Assembly: GCA_023393575.1 (NCBI GenBank)
Contig: JAEWKX010000353.1
Location: 1 to 5,962, forward strand
Direction: 5' to 3'
Length of the DNA stretch: 5,962 nt
DNA from: Pseudomonadota bacterium
GTDB taxonomy: Bacteria; Pseudomonadota; Alphaproteobacteria; Rhizobiales; Rhizobiaceae
Part shown: positions 1 through 5,858 of the stretch, one piece after another
Layout: each line of letters starts with the position of its first letter
How positions within the stretch are numbered: the stretch's first letter is position 1
Notes under the pieces: model-generated
What the model was told of the DNA's origin: nothing
Database searches by the model: none
Seen by the model: the letters and a program-made list of their open reading frames with translations, nothing else
Program-made: the position numbers and the translations under genes

Positions 1-978
<978 letters not shown>

Positions 979-1057
979 TTACCTCCCGATGGAACAAACC
1001 GCGGGGCTCGGTTGTCTCCCCCTCCCCCGGCTGCTGCGAGGTAACCATGTCCCCCTT

Positions 1058-1067
1058 TTGCGCGCAA
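1058..1067. repeat. 10-bp perfect palindrome TTGCGCGCAA in the TRAP/puuD-like divergent region
   Basis: TTGCGCGCAA is identical to its reverse complement. It lies 82 bp upstream of the TRAP receptor start and about 190 bp upstream of the hydrolase start. The position would suit an operator. The arms do not extend, and the central GC step differs from the central CG usual in LacI-family operators. It may be chance in GC-rich DNA. Confidence 0.3.
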
Positions 1068-1156
1068 GCATCCCCCGCCTTATTCATTGGTCTTGGTCCG
1101 TGTTTTACCGTGAGGAAGGGGAACCTGCACATTTCCCCGCCAGCCAACGCGCAGGC

Positions 1157-1172
1157 CGGCATGGAGATGCCG
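1157..1172. repeat. Perfect 6-4-6 inverted repeat upstream of the hydrolase promoter
   Basis: The arms CGGCAT (1157-1162) and ATGCCG (1167-1172) are separated by GGAG. The element sits 32 bp upstream of the candidate TTGACA box, where an activator or repressor site would be plausible. It could equally form a small hairpin in a leader of either divergent transcript. No T-run follows on either strand, so it is not a convincing terminator. Confidence 0.35.
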
Positions 1173-1204
1173 AAACATCAGGCCAAAGAGGCGCCACGAA
1201 GTGC

Positions 1205-1235
1205 TTGACACGCCGGCGGGCGGGGCGCCAGAAAT
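1205..1235 (+). promoter_or_regulatory. Candidate sigma70-type promoter for the PuuD-like hydrolase
   Basis: A perfect -35 hexamer TTGACA occurs at 1205-1210, 49 bp upstream of the gene start. The best -10 is poor: AGAAAT at 1230-1235 with a long 19-bp spacer, or CAGAAA with 18 bp. The spacer is extremely GC-rich, which often goes with regulated promoters. GGCGCCA occurs twice around the -35 box, at 1190-1196 and 1224-1230. No equally good promoter was seen for the divergent TRAP gene. Confidence 0.45.
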
Positions 1236-1258
1236 CTCTTCAGTTGCGGAGACCAGAT

Positions 1259-2053
1259 ATGTCCAGACCGATCGTTGCCCTGCCCGCCGACATCCGTGAA
1301 TTCGATGGCGCCGTATGGCACGCGACCCCCAACCAGTATGTCAAGGCGGCGCTGAAGGTGGCGGACGTGACGACCTTCATCATTCCCGCCTTCGAGGAGG
1401 GCAACGAACCGGATGCCATCCTCGATCGCGTCGATGGCCTTCTCGTCTCCGGCTCCGCCACCAATGTTCATCCCTCGCTCTACGGAAAGGAGGCCACCGA
1501 CGCCGATGGCCCCTTCGACATCGCCCGTGATGCGACGTCACTGCCGCTCATCCGGCGCGCCATCGAGCGCGGCATACCCCTGCTCGCCATCTGCCGGGGG
1601 CTCCAGGAACTGAACGTGGCGCTCGGCGGCACGCTGGCGAGCGAGATCCACGACCAGCCGGGCATGTGGGACCACCGCAAGCCGAACCTGCCGGAGCGCG
1701 ACCACATGTATGCGATCCGCCAGCCCGTCTTCGTCCGCGAGGGCACCTGCATCGCCCGCTACCTGGGCCTCGCGGGCGAAGTGCAGATCAACTCGCTGCA
1801 CCGGCAGGCGATCGCCGAGACGGCGCCGCGCCTGACCGTCGAGGCCACCGCGGAAGACGGCACGATCGAGGCCGTCTCGGTGATCGATGCCAAGGGCTTC
1901 GCCGTCGGCGTGCAGTGGCACCCGGAATACTGGGCGGAGACGGATGCCCCCTCCCGCGCCCTCTTCGAGGCGTTCGGCGCCGCGGTTCGCGCCTATGCGG
2001 CCTCGAAAGCACCGGCGGTGGCGGCACCGAAGTCCCTCGCCGCCGTCCGTTGA
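1259..2053 (+). CDS. Gamma-glutamyl-gamma-aminobutyrate hydrolase family protein (PuuD-like, class I glutamine amidotransferase fold)
   Basis: Cytoplasmic cysteine hydrolase of 264 residues. The family type enzyme, PuuD, splits gamma-glutamyl-GABA to glutamate and GABA in putrescine breakdown. Seen: an N-terminal PIVALPAD strand, DGLLVSGSATNVHPSLYG (residues 59-76), the nucleophile elbow LLAICRGLQELN (108-119) with Cys112, GGTLASEIHD (123-132), INSLHRQAI (177-185), and GVQWHPEY (217-224) giving His221 and Glu223 of the triad. All catalytic residues are present and the length is normal. The start ATG 1259-1261 follows GGAG at 1248-1251; the open frame extends upstream but lacks family similarity there. 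An Ala/Pro/Lys tail (about 248-264) follows the domain. No other putrescine-pathway (puu) gene is in the window, so the substrate may be another gamma-glutamyl amide. The gene converges on the dehydrogenase with a 19-bp gap. Confidence 0.93.
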   Translation: MSRPIVALPADIREFDGAVWHATPNQYVKAALKVADVTTFIIPAFEEGNEPDAILDRVDGLLVSGSATNVHPSLYGKEATDADGPFDIARDATSLPLIRRAIERGIPLLAICRGLQELNVALGGTLASEIHDQPGMWDHRKPNLPERDHMYAIRQPVFVREGTCIARYLGLAGEVQINSLHRQAIAETAPRLTVEATAEDGTIEAVSVIDAKGFAVGVQWHPEYWAETDAPSRALFEAFGAAVRAYAASKAPAVAAPKSLAAVR

Positions 2054-2056
2054 TCC

Positions 2057-2080
2057 GGGGCCGGCTGGCCGCTCAGCCCC
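2057..2080. terminator. Possible GC-rich hairpin between converging genes
   Basis: GGGGC (2057-2061) can pair with GCCCC (2076-2080), enclosing CGG-CTGG-CCG (2062-2071) with a 4-nt bulge. A second hairpin, CCCCG-CAC-CGGGG, lies at 2077-2089. The first lies just after the hydrolase stop and overlaps the dehydrogenase stop codon. Neither is followed by a good T-run on either strand, so an intrinsic terminator is only a weak call. Confidence 0.3.
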
Positions 2081-3035
2081 GCACCGGGGTTTCCGGCACC
2101 GGCGTGATGACCTTCTTCTCCCGGAACCAGCCGACGAGATTGTCGACGACGAGATCGGCCATGGCGTTGCGCGTGGGCACGGACGCCGACGCGACATGCG
2201 GCAACAGGCTGACATTGTCGAATTCGAGCAGCGCGGGCGGCACGTTCGGCTCCTCGTAGAAGACGTCGAGGCCGGCGGCGGCGATGGTCTTGTCGCGCAG
2301 GGCGGCGGCGAGAGCCTCTTCATCGACGCTGGTGCCGCGTCCGACATTGATGAAGACCCCGTTCGGGCCGAGCGCAGAGAAGATCTCCGTCGTGAACACC
2401 TTGTGGGTCTCGGCTGTCCCCGGAACGATGGAGACCAGCGTATCGACCTCCTCGGCCATCGCCTTCAGCGATGGATAATAGGTGTAATGCAGCCCTTCGC
2501 GCTTCGTGCGGGTATGGTAGCCGATCCGCACCTTGAACGGTTCCAGGCGCTTGGCGATCTCCAGCCCGATACGGCCGAGGCCGAAGATGCCTACCGTGCG
2601 CCCCTTGAGCGAAAGCGGGGTCAGCGGGAACGGTCCCTCGCTCTTCCAGCGGCCCTCGCGCAGATAGGTTTCCGCGCGTGGCAGCCTGCGGATCGTGTTG
2701 AGCAGCAGCGCAATGGTGGTATCGGCCACCTCGTCGTTCAGGACGTCGGGCGTATGGGTGACGATGATCCCGCGCTCGACGGCCTTCTTCGTGTCGACGC
2801 CGTCATATCCGACGCCGAAATTCGACACGATCTGCAGGTTCGGCAGCGTATCGATCCAGCTGTTGTCCAGCACGCCGGAAACGGCGACCCCGCGGATGCG
2901 CTCCCGCAGGCCGGGGTCGATCTCTGTCGCCGGCCCCATCGGCACGGCAACCACCTCGAAATTCTCCTTCAGGCGTTCCAGCACGCGGGGATGGATGCGT
3001 CCCGGCACGAGCACGGCAACGGAGTGATCGGACAT
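2073..3035 (-). CDS. D-2-hydroxyacid dehydrogenase (glyoxylate/hydroxypyruvate reductase-like, probably NADPH-preferring)
   Basis: Cytoplasmic NAD(P)-dependent reductase of 2-oxo acids to D-2-hydroxy acids, 320 residues, full length. Seen: the substrate loop SNFGVGYDGVD (residues 71-81), TPDVLNDEVADTTIALLL (95-112), the nucleotide loop GIFGLGRIG (149-157), and the catalytic set Arg233 (INVGRG), Glu262 (GLDVFYEEP) and His280 (LLPHVAS). After the second Rossmann strand the usual Asp is replaced by HTRTK (174-178), a pattern tied to NADPH use in GhrB/HPPR-type enzymes. ATG 3035-3033 follows a GAGGAG ribosome site at 3046-3041. The gene starts 21 bp after the LacI gene ends on the same strand, so the two are probably co-transcribed and this gene is a likely target of that regulator. 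Glyoxylate, hydroxypyruvate or an aryl-pyruvate are possible substrates; motifs do not decide. Confidence 0.93.
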   Translation of the reverse strand: MSDHSVAVLVPGRIHPRVLERLKENFEVVAVPMGPATEIDPGLRERIRGVAVSGVLDNSWIDTLPNLQIVSNFGVGYDGVDTKKAVERGIIVTHTPDVLNDEVADTTIALLLNTIRRLPRAETYLREGRWKSEGPFPLTPLSLKGRTVGIFGLGRIGLEIAKRLEPFKVRIGYHTRTKREGLHYTYYPSLKAMAEEVDTLVSIVPGTAETHKVFTTEIFSALGPNGVFINVGRGTSVDEEALAAALRDKTIAAAGLDVFYEEPNVPPALLEFDNVSLLPHVASASVPTRNAMADLVVDNLVGWFREKKVITPVPETPVRG

Positions 3036-3056
3036 GGTGTCTCCTCGTTCGTTTTT

Positions 3057-4079
3057 TCAGCTTCTCGGTCTGTAGATGCCGGTGGACTGGCGGATGCGCA
3101 TCTCCGGCTTGATCAGGTGGATGCCGTCCGGCTCATGGCTTCCGGCAAGGCGGTCGAGCAGCGCGCGCGCCGCAAGCCGCCCCACCTCGCTCTGGCCGTT
3201 CCAGACGGTGGTGAGCGCCGGCGTCGCGATCGAAGCTTCCTCCAGATCGTCATAACCGGTGACGGAGATGTCCTGGCCGGGCACGAGGCCGGCGCGGGCT
3301 ATGCCGTTCATCACCCCGATGGCGACGAGGTCGTTCCAGCAGACGGCGGCGGTCGGCTTCTGCGACAGCGACAGGAAATGCACCGCCGCCTCGAACCCGC
3401 CCTGCTTGGAGCGTGGACCGGGGATGCGCAGGTTCGGATCGACCTCGATGCCCGCCTTGCGCAGCGCGTTGACATAGCCCTGGTAGCGGTCGCGGCCGGT
3501 CGATGTCTGGTCCGTGCCGCCGATCATCGCGATCACCCGGTGGCCGAGGCCGATCAGATGATTGGTGGCAAGCGAAATCCCGTAGCTGTCGTCGCCGCGA
3601 TAGGTGGGCAGGTTCACCCCCTCCATCGAACGGGCGACGAGGATCGCCGGCATGCCGTTCGCCTCCGCGAGCTTGATATCCTCCACCGGCGTACCGATGG
3701 CGGGCGACATGATGACCCCGTCGCCGCCGAGCTGCAGCAGCGTCTCGATGAACGTCCGCTGCTTTTCCACCGAGTCGTAGTGATTGGACAAAATGAAGGT
3801 CTGGCCGCTGCGGTCGAGCTCGCTCTCGATGGCCTTGAGGATTTCGCCGTAGAAGGGGTTCATGATGTCGTGGACGACGACGCCAACGATGCCCGAACGG
3901 GAGGTCCTGAGGCTTGCGGCACGGCGGTTGTAGATATAGCCCAGCGCCCGCGCCTGCTCCTTGATCTTCTCGCGCGTCTCGGCCGCAACAAGCGGACTGT
4001 CGCGCAGAGCAAGGGAGATGTTGGCGGTGGACAGGCCGAGGCTCTCGGCAATGGTCGACAGCTTGATCTTCTGAGCCAC
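3057..4079 (-). CDS. LacI-family transcriptional regulator
   Basis: DNA-binding repressor or activator of 340 residues, the family's normal length. Seen: an N-terminal helix-turn-helix (about residues 7-27, STIAESLGLSTANISLALRD), a hinge helix region YIYNRRAASLRTSRSG (48-63) where the usual Pro of the YxPN motif is Tyr50 and the minor-groove Leu is Leu57, then a periplasmic-binding-like sensor domain. Sensor landmarks are NPFYGEI (74-80), Arg150, RYQGYVNAL (198-206), CWNDLVAIGV (247-256) and VTGYDDLEEAS (273-283). The start is a GTG (4079-4077) four bases after GGAGG on the minus strand; the next residues AQKIKLSTIAE match the usual family start. The gene lies ahead of the dehydrogenase and behind marR, with its own candidate promoter. 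Ligands of this family are usually sugars or related polyols and acids; none can be named here. Confidence 0.95.
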   Translation of the reverse strand: MAQKIKLSTIAESLGLSTANISLALRDSPLVAAETREKIKEQARALGYIYNRRAASLRTSRSGIVGVVVHDIMNPFYGEILKAIESELDRSGQTFILSNHYDSVEKQRTFIETLLQLGGDGVIMSPAIGTPVEDIKLAEANGMPAILVARSMEGVNLPTYRGDDSYGISLATNHLIGLGHRVIAMIGGTDQTSTGRDRYQGYVNALRKAGIEVDPNLRIPGPRSKQGGFEAAVHFLSLSQKPTAAVCWNDLVAIGVMNGIARAGLVPGQDISVTGYDDLEEASIATPALTTVWNGQSEVGRLAARALLDRLAGSHEPDGIHLIKPEMRIRQSTGIYRPRS

Positions 4080-4117
4080 GTCCCCTCCGGCCTGGCAGCA
4101 CCGGCTCCTCGGCCGAT

Positions 4118-4132
4118 TTTAAATTCTTTAAA
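4118..4132. promoter_or_regulatory. Candidate operator TTTAAA-TTC-TTTAAA at the LacI gene promoter
   Basis: Two TTTAAA hexamers, each self-complementary, are separated by TTC, so the element is both a direct and an inverted repeat. It stands out as AT-rich in very GC-rich surroundings. It lies immediately downstream of the candidate -10 box, at the expected transcription start and 38 bp before the GTG. That is a typical place for repressor autoregulation. It lacks the central CG common in LacI-family operators, so another binding protein or a simple AT-rich promoter element is possible. Confidence 0.4.
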
Positions 4133-4134
4133 TA

Positions 4135-4163
4135 ATTGAACCGGATTTCGCAACTGCCATCAA
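4135..4163 (-). promoter_or_regulatory. Candidate promoter for the LacI regulator-dehydrogenase pair
   Basis: On the minus strand, -35 TTGATG (4163-4158, 4/6 match) and -10 TTCAAT (4140-4135, 4/6 match) are spaced by exactly 17 bp. Transcription would start near 4128 and give a leader of about 50 nt before the GTG start. The -35 box overlaps the marR stop codon. This suggests the LacI pair is transcribed apart from marR, although read-through remains possible. Confidence 0.45.
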
Positions 4164-4675
4164 AGATCGTCCTCGGAATTTGAAAGGGGTTCGGTCCTGC
4201 CATTGAGATTGCCATCCATGGCCCGCAGGAGACGCAGCAACTGCCTCACCTCCTTGTCGGAGAAATCGCTGAGAGCCAGCCGGCTGCACTCTGTGACGCT
4301 GCTGCTGATCCGCTCGACACTGGCGCGGCCGCTTTCGGTCAGGAAGACCTTGGTAAGGCGGCCGTCCGCGCCATCGTCGCGGCGCTGGAGGAACCCCTGC
4401 GCCTCCATGCGGCCGATCGTGCGGGTCATCGTCGGCGCCTTCACTCCAAGGCGAGCCGCAAGCTCGCCAGCGGTCAGCCCATCCTCCCCGGCAAGCGCCA
4501 GAACCACGCCGTCCTGTCCGGCATAGAGGCCGCTTTCGGCAAGGCTGCGGCTGAGCGCGGTGCGCATCGAGCGCGCCGCCTGCGTAACGGCATTGGCGAC
4601 ATCCGCCGGCGACAGGATCTCCGGGTCCTTCTTCTTGCCGCTCTTGCCCTTCTTGCCGCCCTTCTTCTTGCTCAT
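4160..4675 (-). CDS. MarR-family winged-helix transcriptional regulator with lysine-rich N-terminal tail
   Basis: Dimeric winged-helix DNA-binding protein of 171 residues. Seen: a tail in which 9 of the first 16 residues are Lys (MSKKKGGKKGKSGKKKD), a dimerisation helix from about 22, GLYAGQDGVVLALAGEDGLT (49-68), helix ELAARLGVKA (71-80), the recognition helix PTMTRTIGRMEAQG (81-94), and the wing QRRDDGADGRLTKVFLT (97-113), then C-terminal dimerisation helices to about 157. The start ATG 4675-4673 follows GGAAAGG. The same frame stays open upstream to 5251, but that part is antisense to the hydrolase and lacks MarR similarity. The gene is divergent from the creatininase-family gene and shares a palindromic control region with it, so autorepression and control of that enzyme are likely. 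MarR proteins usually respond to phenolic acids, oxidants or similar small molecules; the ligand here is unknown. Confidence 0.92.
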   Translation of the reverse strand: MSKKKGGKKGKSGKKKDPEILSPADVANAVTQAARSMRTALSRSLAESGLYAGQDGVVLALAGEDGLTAGELAARLGVKAPTMTRTIGRMEAQGFLQRRDDGADGRLTKVFLTESGRASVERISSSVTECSRLALSDFSDKEVRQLLRLLRAMDGNLNGRTEPLSNSEDDL

Positions 4676-4690
4676 CGCGCCTTTCCGTCT

Positions 4691-4719
4691 TTGTGCGGGA
4701 GCGAGCATGACTATATGCT
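4691..4719 (+). promoter_or_regulatory. Candidate promoter for the creatininase-family gene
   Basis: TTGTGC (4691-4696, 3/6 match to -35) and TATGCT (4714-4719, 4/6 match to -10) are spaced by 17 bp. The predicted start near 4726 leaves about 35 nt of leader before ATG 4761. The -10 box overlaps both the palindrome and the opposing -10 TATAGT of marR (4715-4710 on the minus strand), so one bound dimer could block both promoters. The marR -35 is weak. Confidence 0.4.
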
Positions 4720-4722
4720 TGC
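4701..4722. promoter_or_regulatory. Likely MarR operator: 8-6-8 inverted repeat between marR and the hydrolase gene
   Basis: Left arm GCGAGCAT (4701-4708) and right arm ATGCTTGC (4715-4722) are inverted copies matching at 7 of 8 positions, with a 6-nt centre GACTAT. The size fits the 16-22 bp sites typical of MarR dimers. The minus-strand hexamer TATAGT (5/6 match to a -10 box) covers 4715-4710, in the centre of the palindrome. This position suits autorepression of marR and control of the divergent gene. Binding by the neighbouring MarR is inferred. Confidence 0.6.
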
Positions 4723-4760
4723 AGCCCCTACCCATAGCGAAACGGGAAATCGACCGCCAG

Positions 4761-5552
4761 ATGCCCATGCCAAACCCACGTTTCGAGGACAACGACCCGT
4801 CGCAGCCACCCGCCGACCGGAACGATTGGATCGCCGTCCTGCCGCTCGGCGCCCACGAGCAGCACGGCCCGTACCTGCCGTTCGAGACGGACACGCTGAT
4901 CGCGGCCGGGCTCGTCGAGCGGCTGATCGCCGCCCTCCCCGCCGCCTTGCCGGCGACCTTCCTTCCGGTCGAACCGGTCGGATATTCGATCGAGCACATG
5001 GATGTGCCGGGCACCAGGACGCTTGCCTTCGACGAGGCGGTCAACCGCTGGCTCGGCATCGCGGGAGACCTGCAGCGGCAGGGCATCCGCAAGTTGGTGA
5101 TGCTGAACGCGCATGGCGGAAACTCGCCGCTGATGACGATCGTCGCGACCGAGGCGCGCATCCGCTTCGGCATGCTGGCCGTTGCAACGAGTTGGACCCG
5201 CTTCGGCCTGCCGGATGGCCTCATTTCTCCGGCTGAAAAGGCGATCGACATTCACGGCGGCGACATCGAGACATCGGTGATGCTGGCCCTCCATCCCGAC
5301 CGGGTGGAGATGGCGAAGGCGAAGACCTTCCCGTCCCGGCAGACCGAGTTCGCCGCGCGCTTCCGGCACTTGCGCGCCTACGGCCCGCACGCCTTCGGCT
5401 GGAAGATGTCCGACTTGAACCGGGACGGCGTCGCCGGCAACGCCGCCGCAGCGACGGCGCAAAAGGGAGAGGCCATCCTGGCGCACGCGGTAAGGGGGAT
5501 CGTGGACCTGCTGGAGGATGTGGCGGGGTGCGATGTGGGGGAACTGGAGTAG
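4761..5552 (+). CDS. Creatininase-family metal-dependent amidohydrolase
   Basis: Cytoplasmic hydrolase of 263 residues with the creatininase/FAPy-deformylase/MftE fold, which uses one or two divalent metals to cleave amide bonds in small rings or peptides. Seen: VLPLGAHEQHGPYLPFETD (residues 26-44) with metal ligands Glu33, His35 and Asp44; VMLNAHGGN (113-121) with His118; IHGGDIETS (164-172) with Glu170; and a late YGPHAFGWKMSDLN block (207-220). All core ligands are present. An upstream ATG at 4707 has a better ribosome site (GGGAG 4697-4701), but it lies in the palindrome, upstream of the predicted transcription start, and codons 4707-4760 include two ATA and one CTA, unlike the rest. ATG 4767 is a further option. 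No creatine-pathway gene is nearby, so true creatininase activity is not supported. The divergent MarR is its likely regulator. Confidence 0.9.
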   Translation: MPMPNPRFEDNDPSQPPADRNDWIAVLPLGAHEQHGPYLPFETDTLIAAGLVERLIAALPAALPATFLPVEPVGYSIEHMDVPGTRTLAFDEAVNRWLGIAGDLQRQGIRKLVMLNAHGGNSPLMTIVATEARIRFGMLAVATSWTRFGLPDGLISPAEKAIDIHGGDIETSVMLALHPDRVEMAKAKTFPSRQTEFAARFRHLRAYGPHAFGWKMSDLNRDGVAGNAAAATAQKGEAILAHAVRGIVDLLEDVAGCDVGELE

Positions 5553-5556
5553 GGCA

Positions 5557-5585
5557 TTGCAGGCGGCTACACGATCATCTATCTT
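5557..5585 (+). promoter_or_regulatory. Candidate promoter for the vapBC-type pair
   Basis: TTGCAG (5557-5562) and TATCTT (5580-5585, 4/6 match) are spaced by 17 bp in the 54-bp gap after the hydrolase. Transcription would start near 5592, giving a short leader of about 15 nt that holds the ribosome site GGGAGG (5596-5601). No clear terminator separates the pair from the upstream gene, so read-through is possible. Confidence 0.45.
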
Positions 5586-5596
5586 CCTGCTACACG
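5566..5596. repeat. Direct repeat GCTACACG flanking the vapBC -10 box
   Basis: GCTACACG occurs at 5566-5573 and again at 5589-5596, start-to-start 23 bp, on either side of the -10 box. Antitoxin complexes commonly autorepress by binding repeated half-sites at their own promoter, so this is a candidate operator for the pair downstream. Binding is inferred; two 8-bp matches in 54 bp are suggestive only. Confidence 0.4.
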
Positions 5597-5606
5597 GGAG
5601 GCCCCG

Positions 5607-5858
5607 ATGACCCTGAACATCCGGAACAAGCAAGCGGATGCCTTGGCGCGCGAGCTGGCGGAAATCGACCGCACGACGATCACCGACGCCGTCGTGACCG
5701 CCCTGCGAGAGGCCATCGCAAGCCGCCTGCATAACGAAAGCCCACGCGAGGCCGCCCGGCGGATATTGGCCAGACGAGGCTTGGCTTTCAGGCCGAATCG
5801 GCGCCCTGTTCCTCCCGAGGCGTTCCATGAACTCGATCACGACCTGGCAGCCGACTGA
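5607..5858 (+). CDS. VapB-type antitoxin (PF07704-like, Rv0623 family)
   Basis: Antitoxin of 83 residues that would bind and neutralise the PIN-domain toxin encoded immediately after it and repress their shared promoter. Seen: the family opening MTLNIRNKQADALARELAE (residues 1-19), then TTITDAVVTALREAIASRL (23-41), a short helical DNA-binding/dimerisation part, and a charged, Pro-containing C-terminal part ending HELDHDLAAD that would contact the toxin. The length is typical. ATG 5607 follows GGGAGG with a 5-nt gap. The stop TGA (5856-5858) shares one base with the toxin ATG, indicating translational coupling. Family assignment is from motif recognition; the toxin partner strongly supports it. 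Confidence 0.85.
   Translation: MTLNIRNKQADALARELAEIDRTTITDAVVTALREAIASRLHNESPREAARRILARRGLAFRPNRRPVPPEAFHELDHDLAAD

Noticed and set aside
2077..2089. CCCCG-CAC-CGGGG hairpin as an intrinsic terminator
   Set aside because: It lies inside the last codons of the dehydrogenase gene and has no proper T-run. GC-rich coding DNA yields such hairpins often.
1887..4139. Very long plus-strand open frame (750 codons) antisense to the dehydrogenase and LacI genes
   Set aside because: It is low-complexity, Arg/Asp/Gly/His-rich sequence with no recognisable domain, and lies opposite two complete family-matching genes. High GC3 on one strand suppresses stops on the other.
4624..4675. Repeated CTTCTTCTTG units as a tandem repeat or CRISPR-like array
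   Set aside because: The units are irregular and simply encode the Lys/Gly tail of the MarR protein. There are no spacers or fixed period.
4676..5251. N-terminal extension of the MarR gene to an upstream ATG at 5251
   Set aside because: The added 192 codons are antisense to the hydrolase and unlike any MarR protein. ATG 4675 has a ribosome site and is followed directly by the MarR protein.
4728..5840. Minus-strand open frame (370 codons) opposite the creatininase-family and vapB genes
   Set aside because: No domain is recognisable, and it spans two well-supported genes on the opposite strand and the gap between them.
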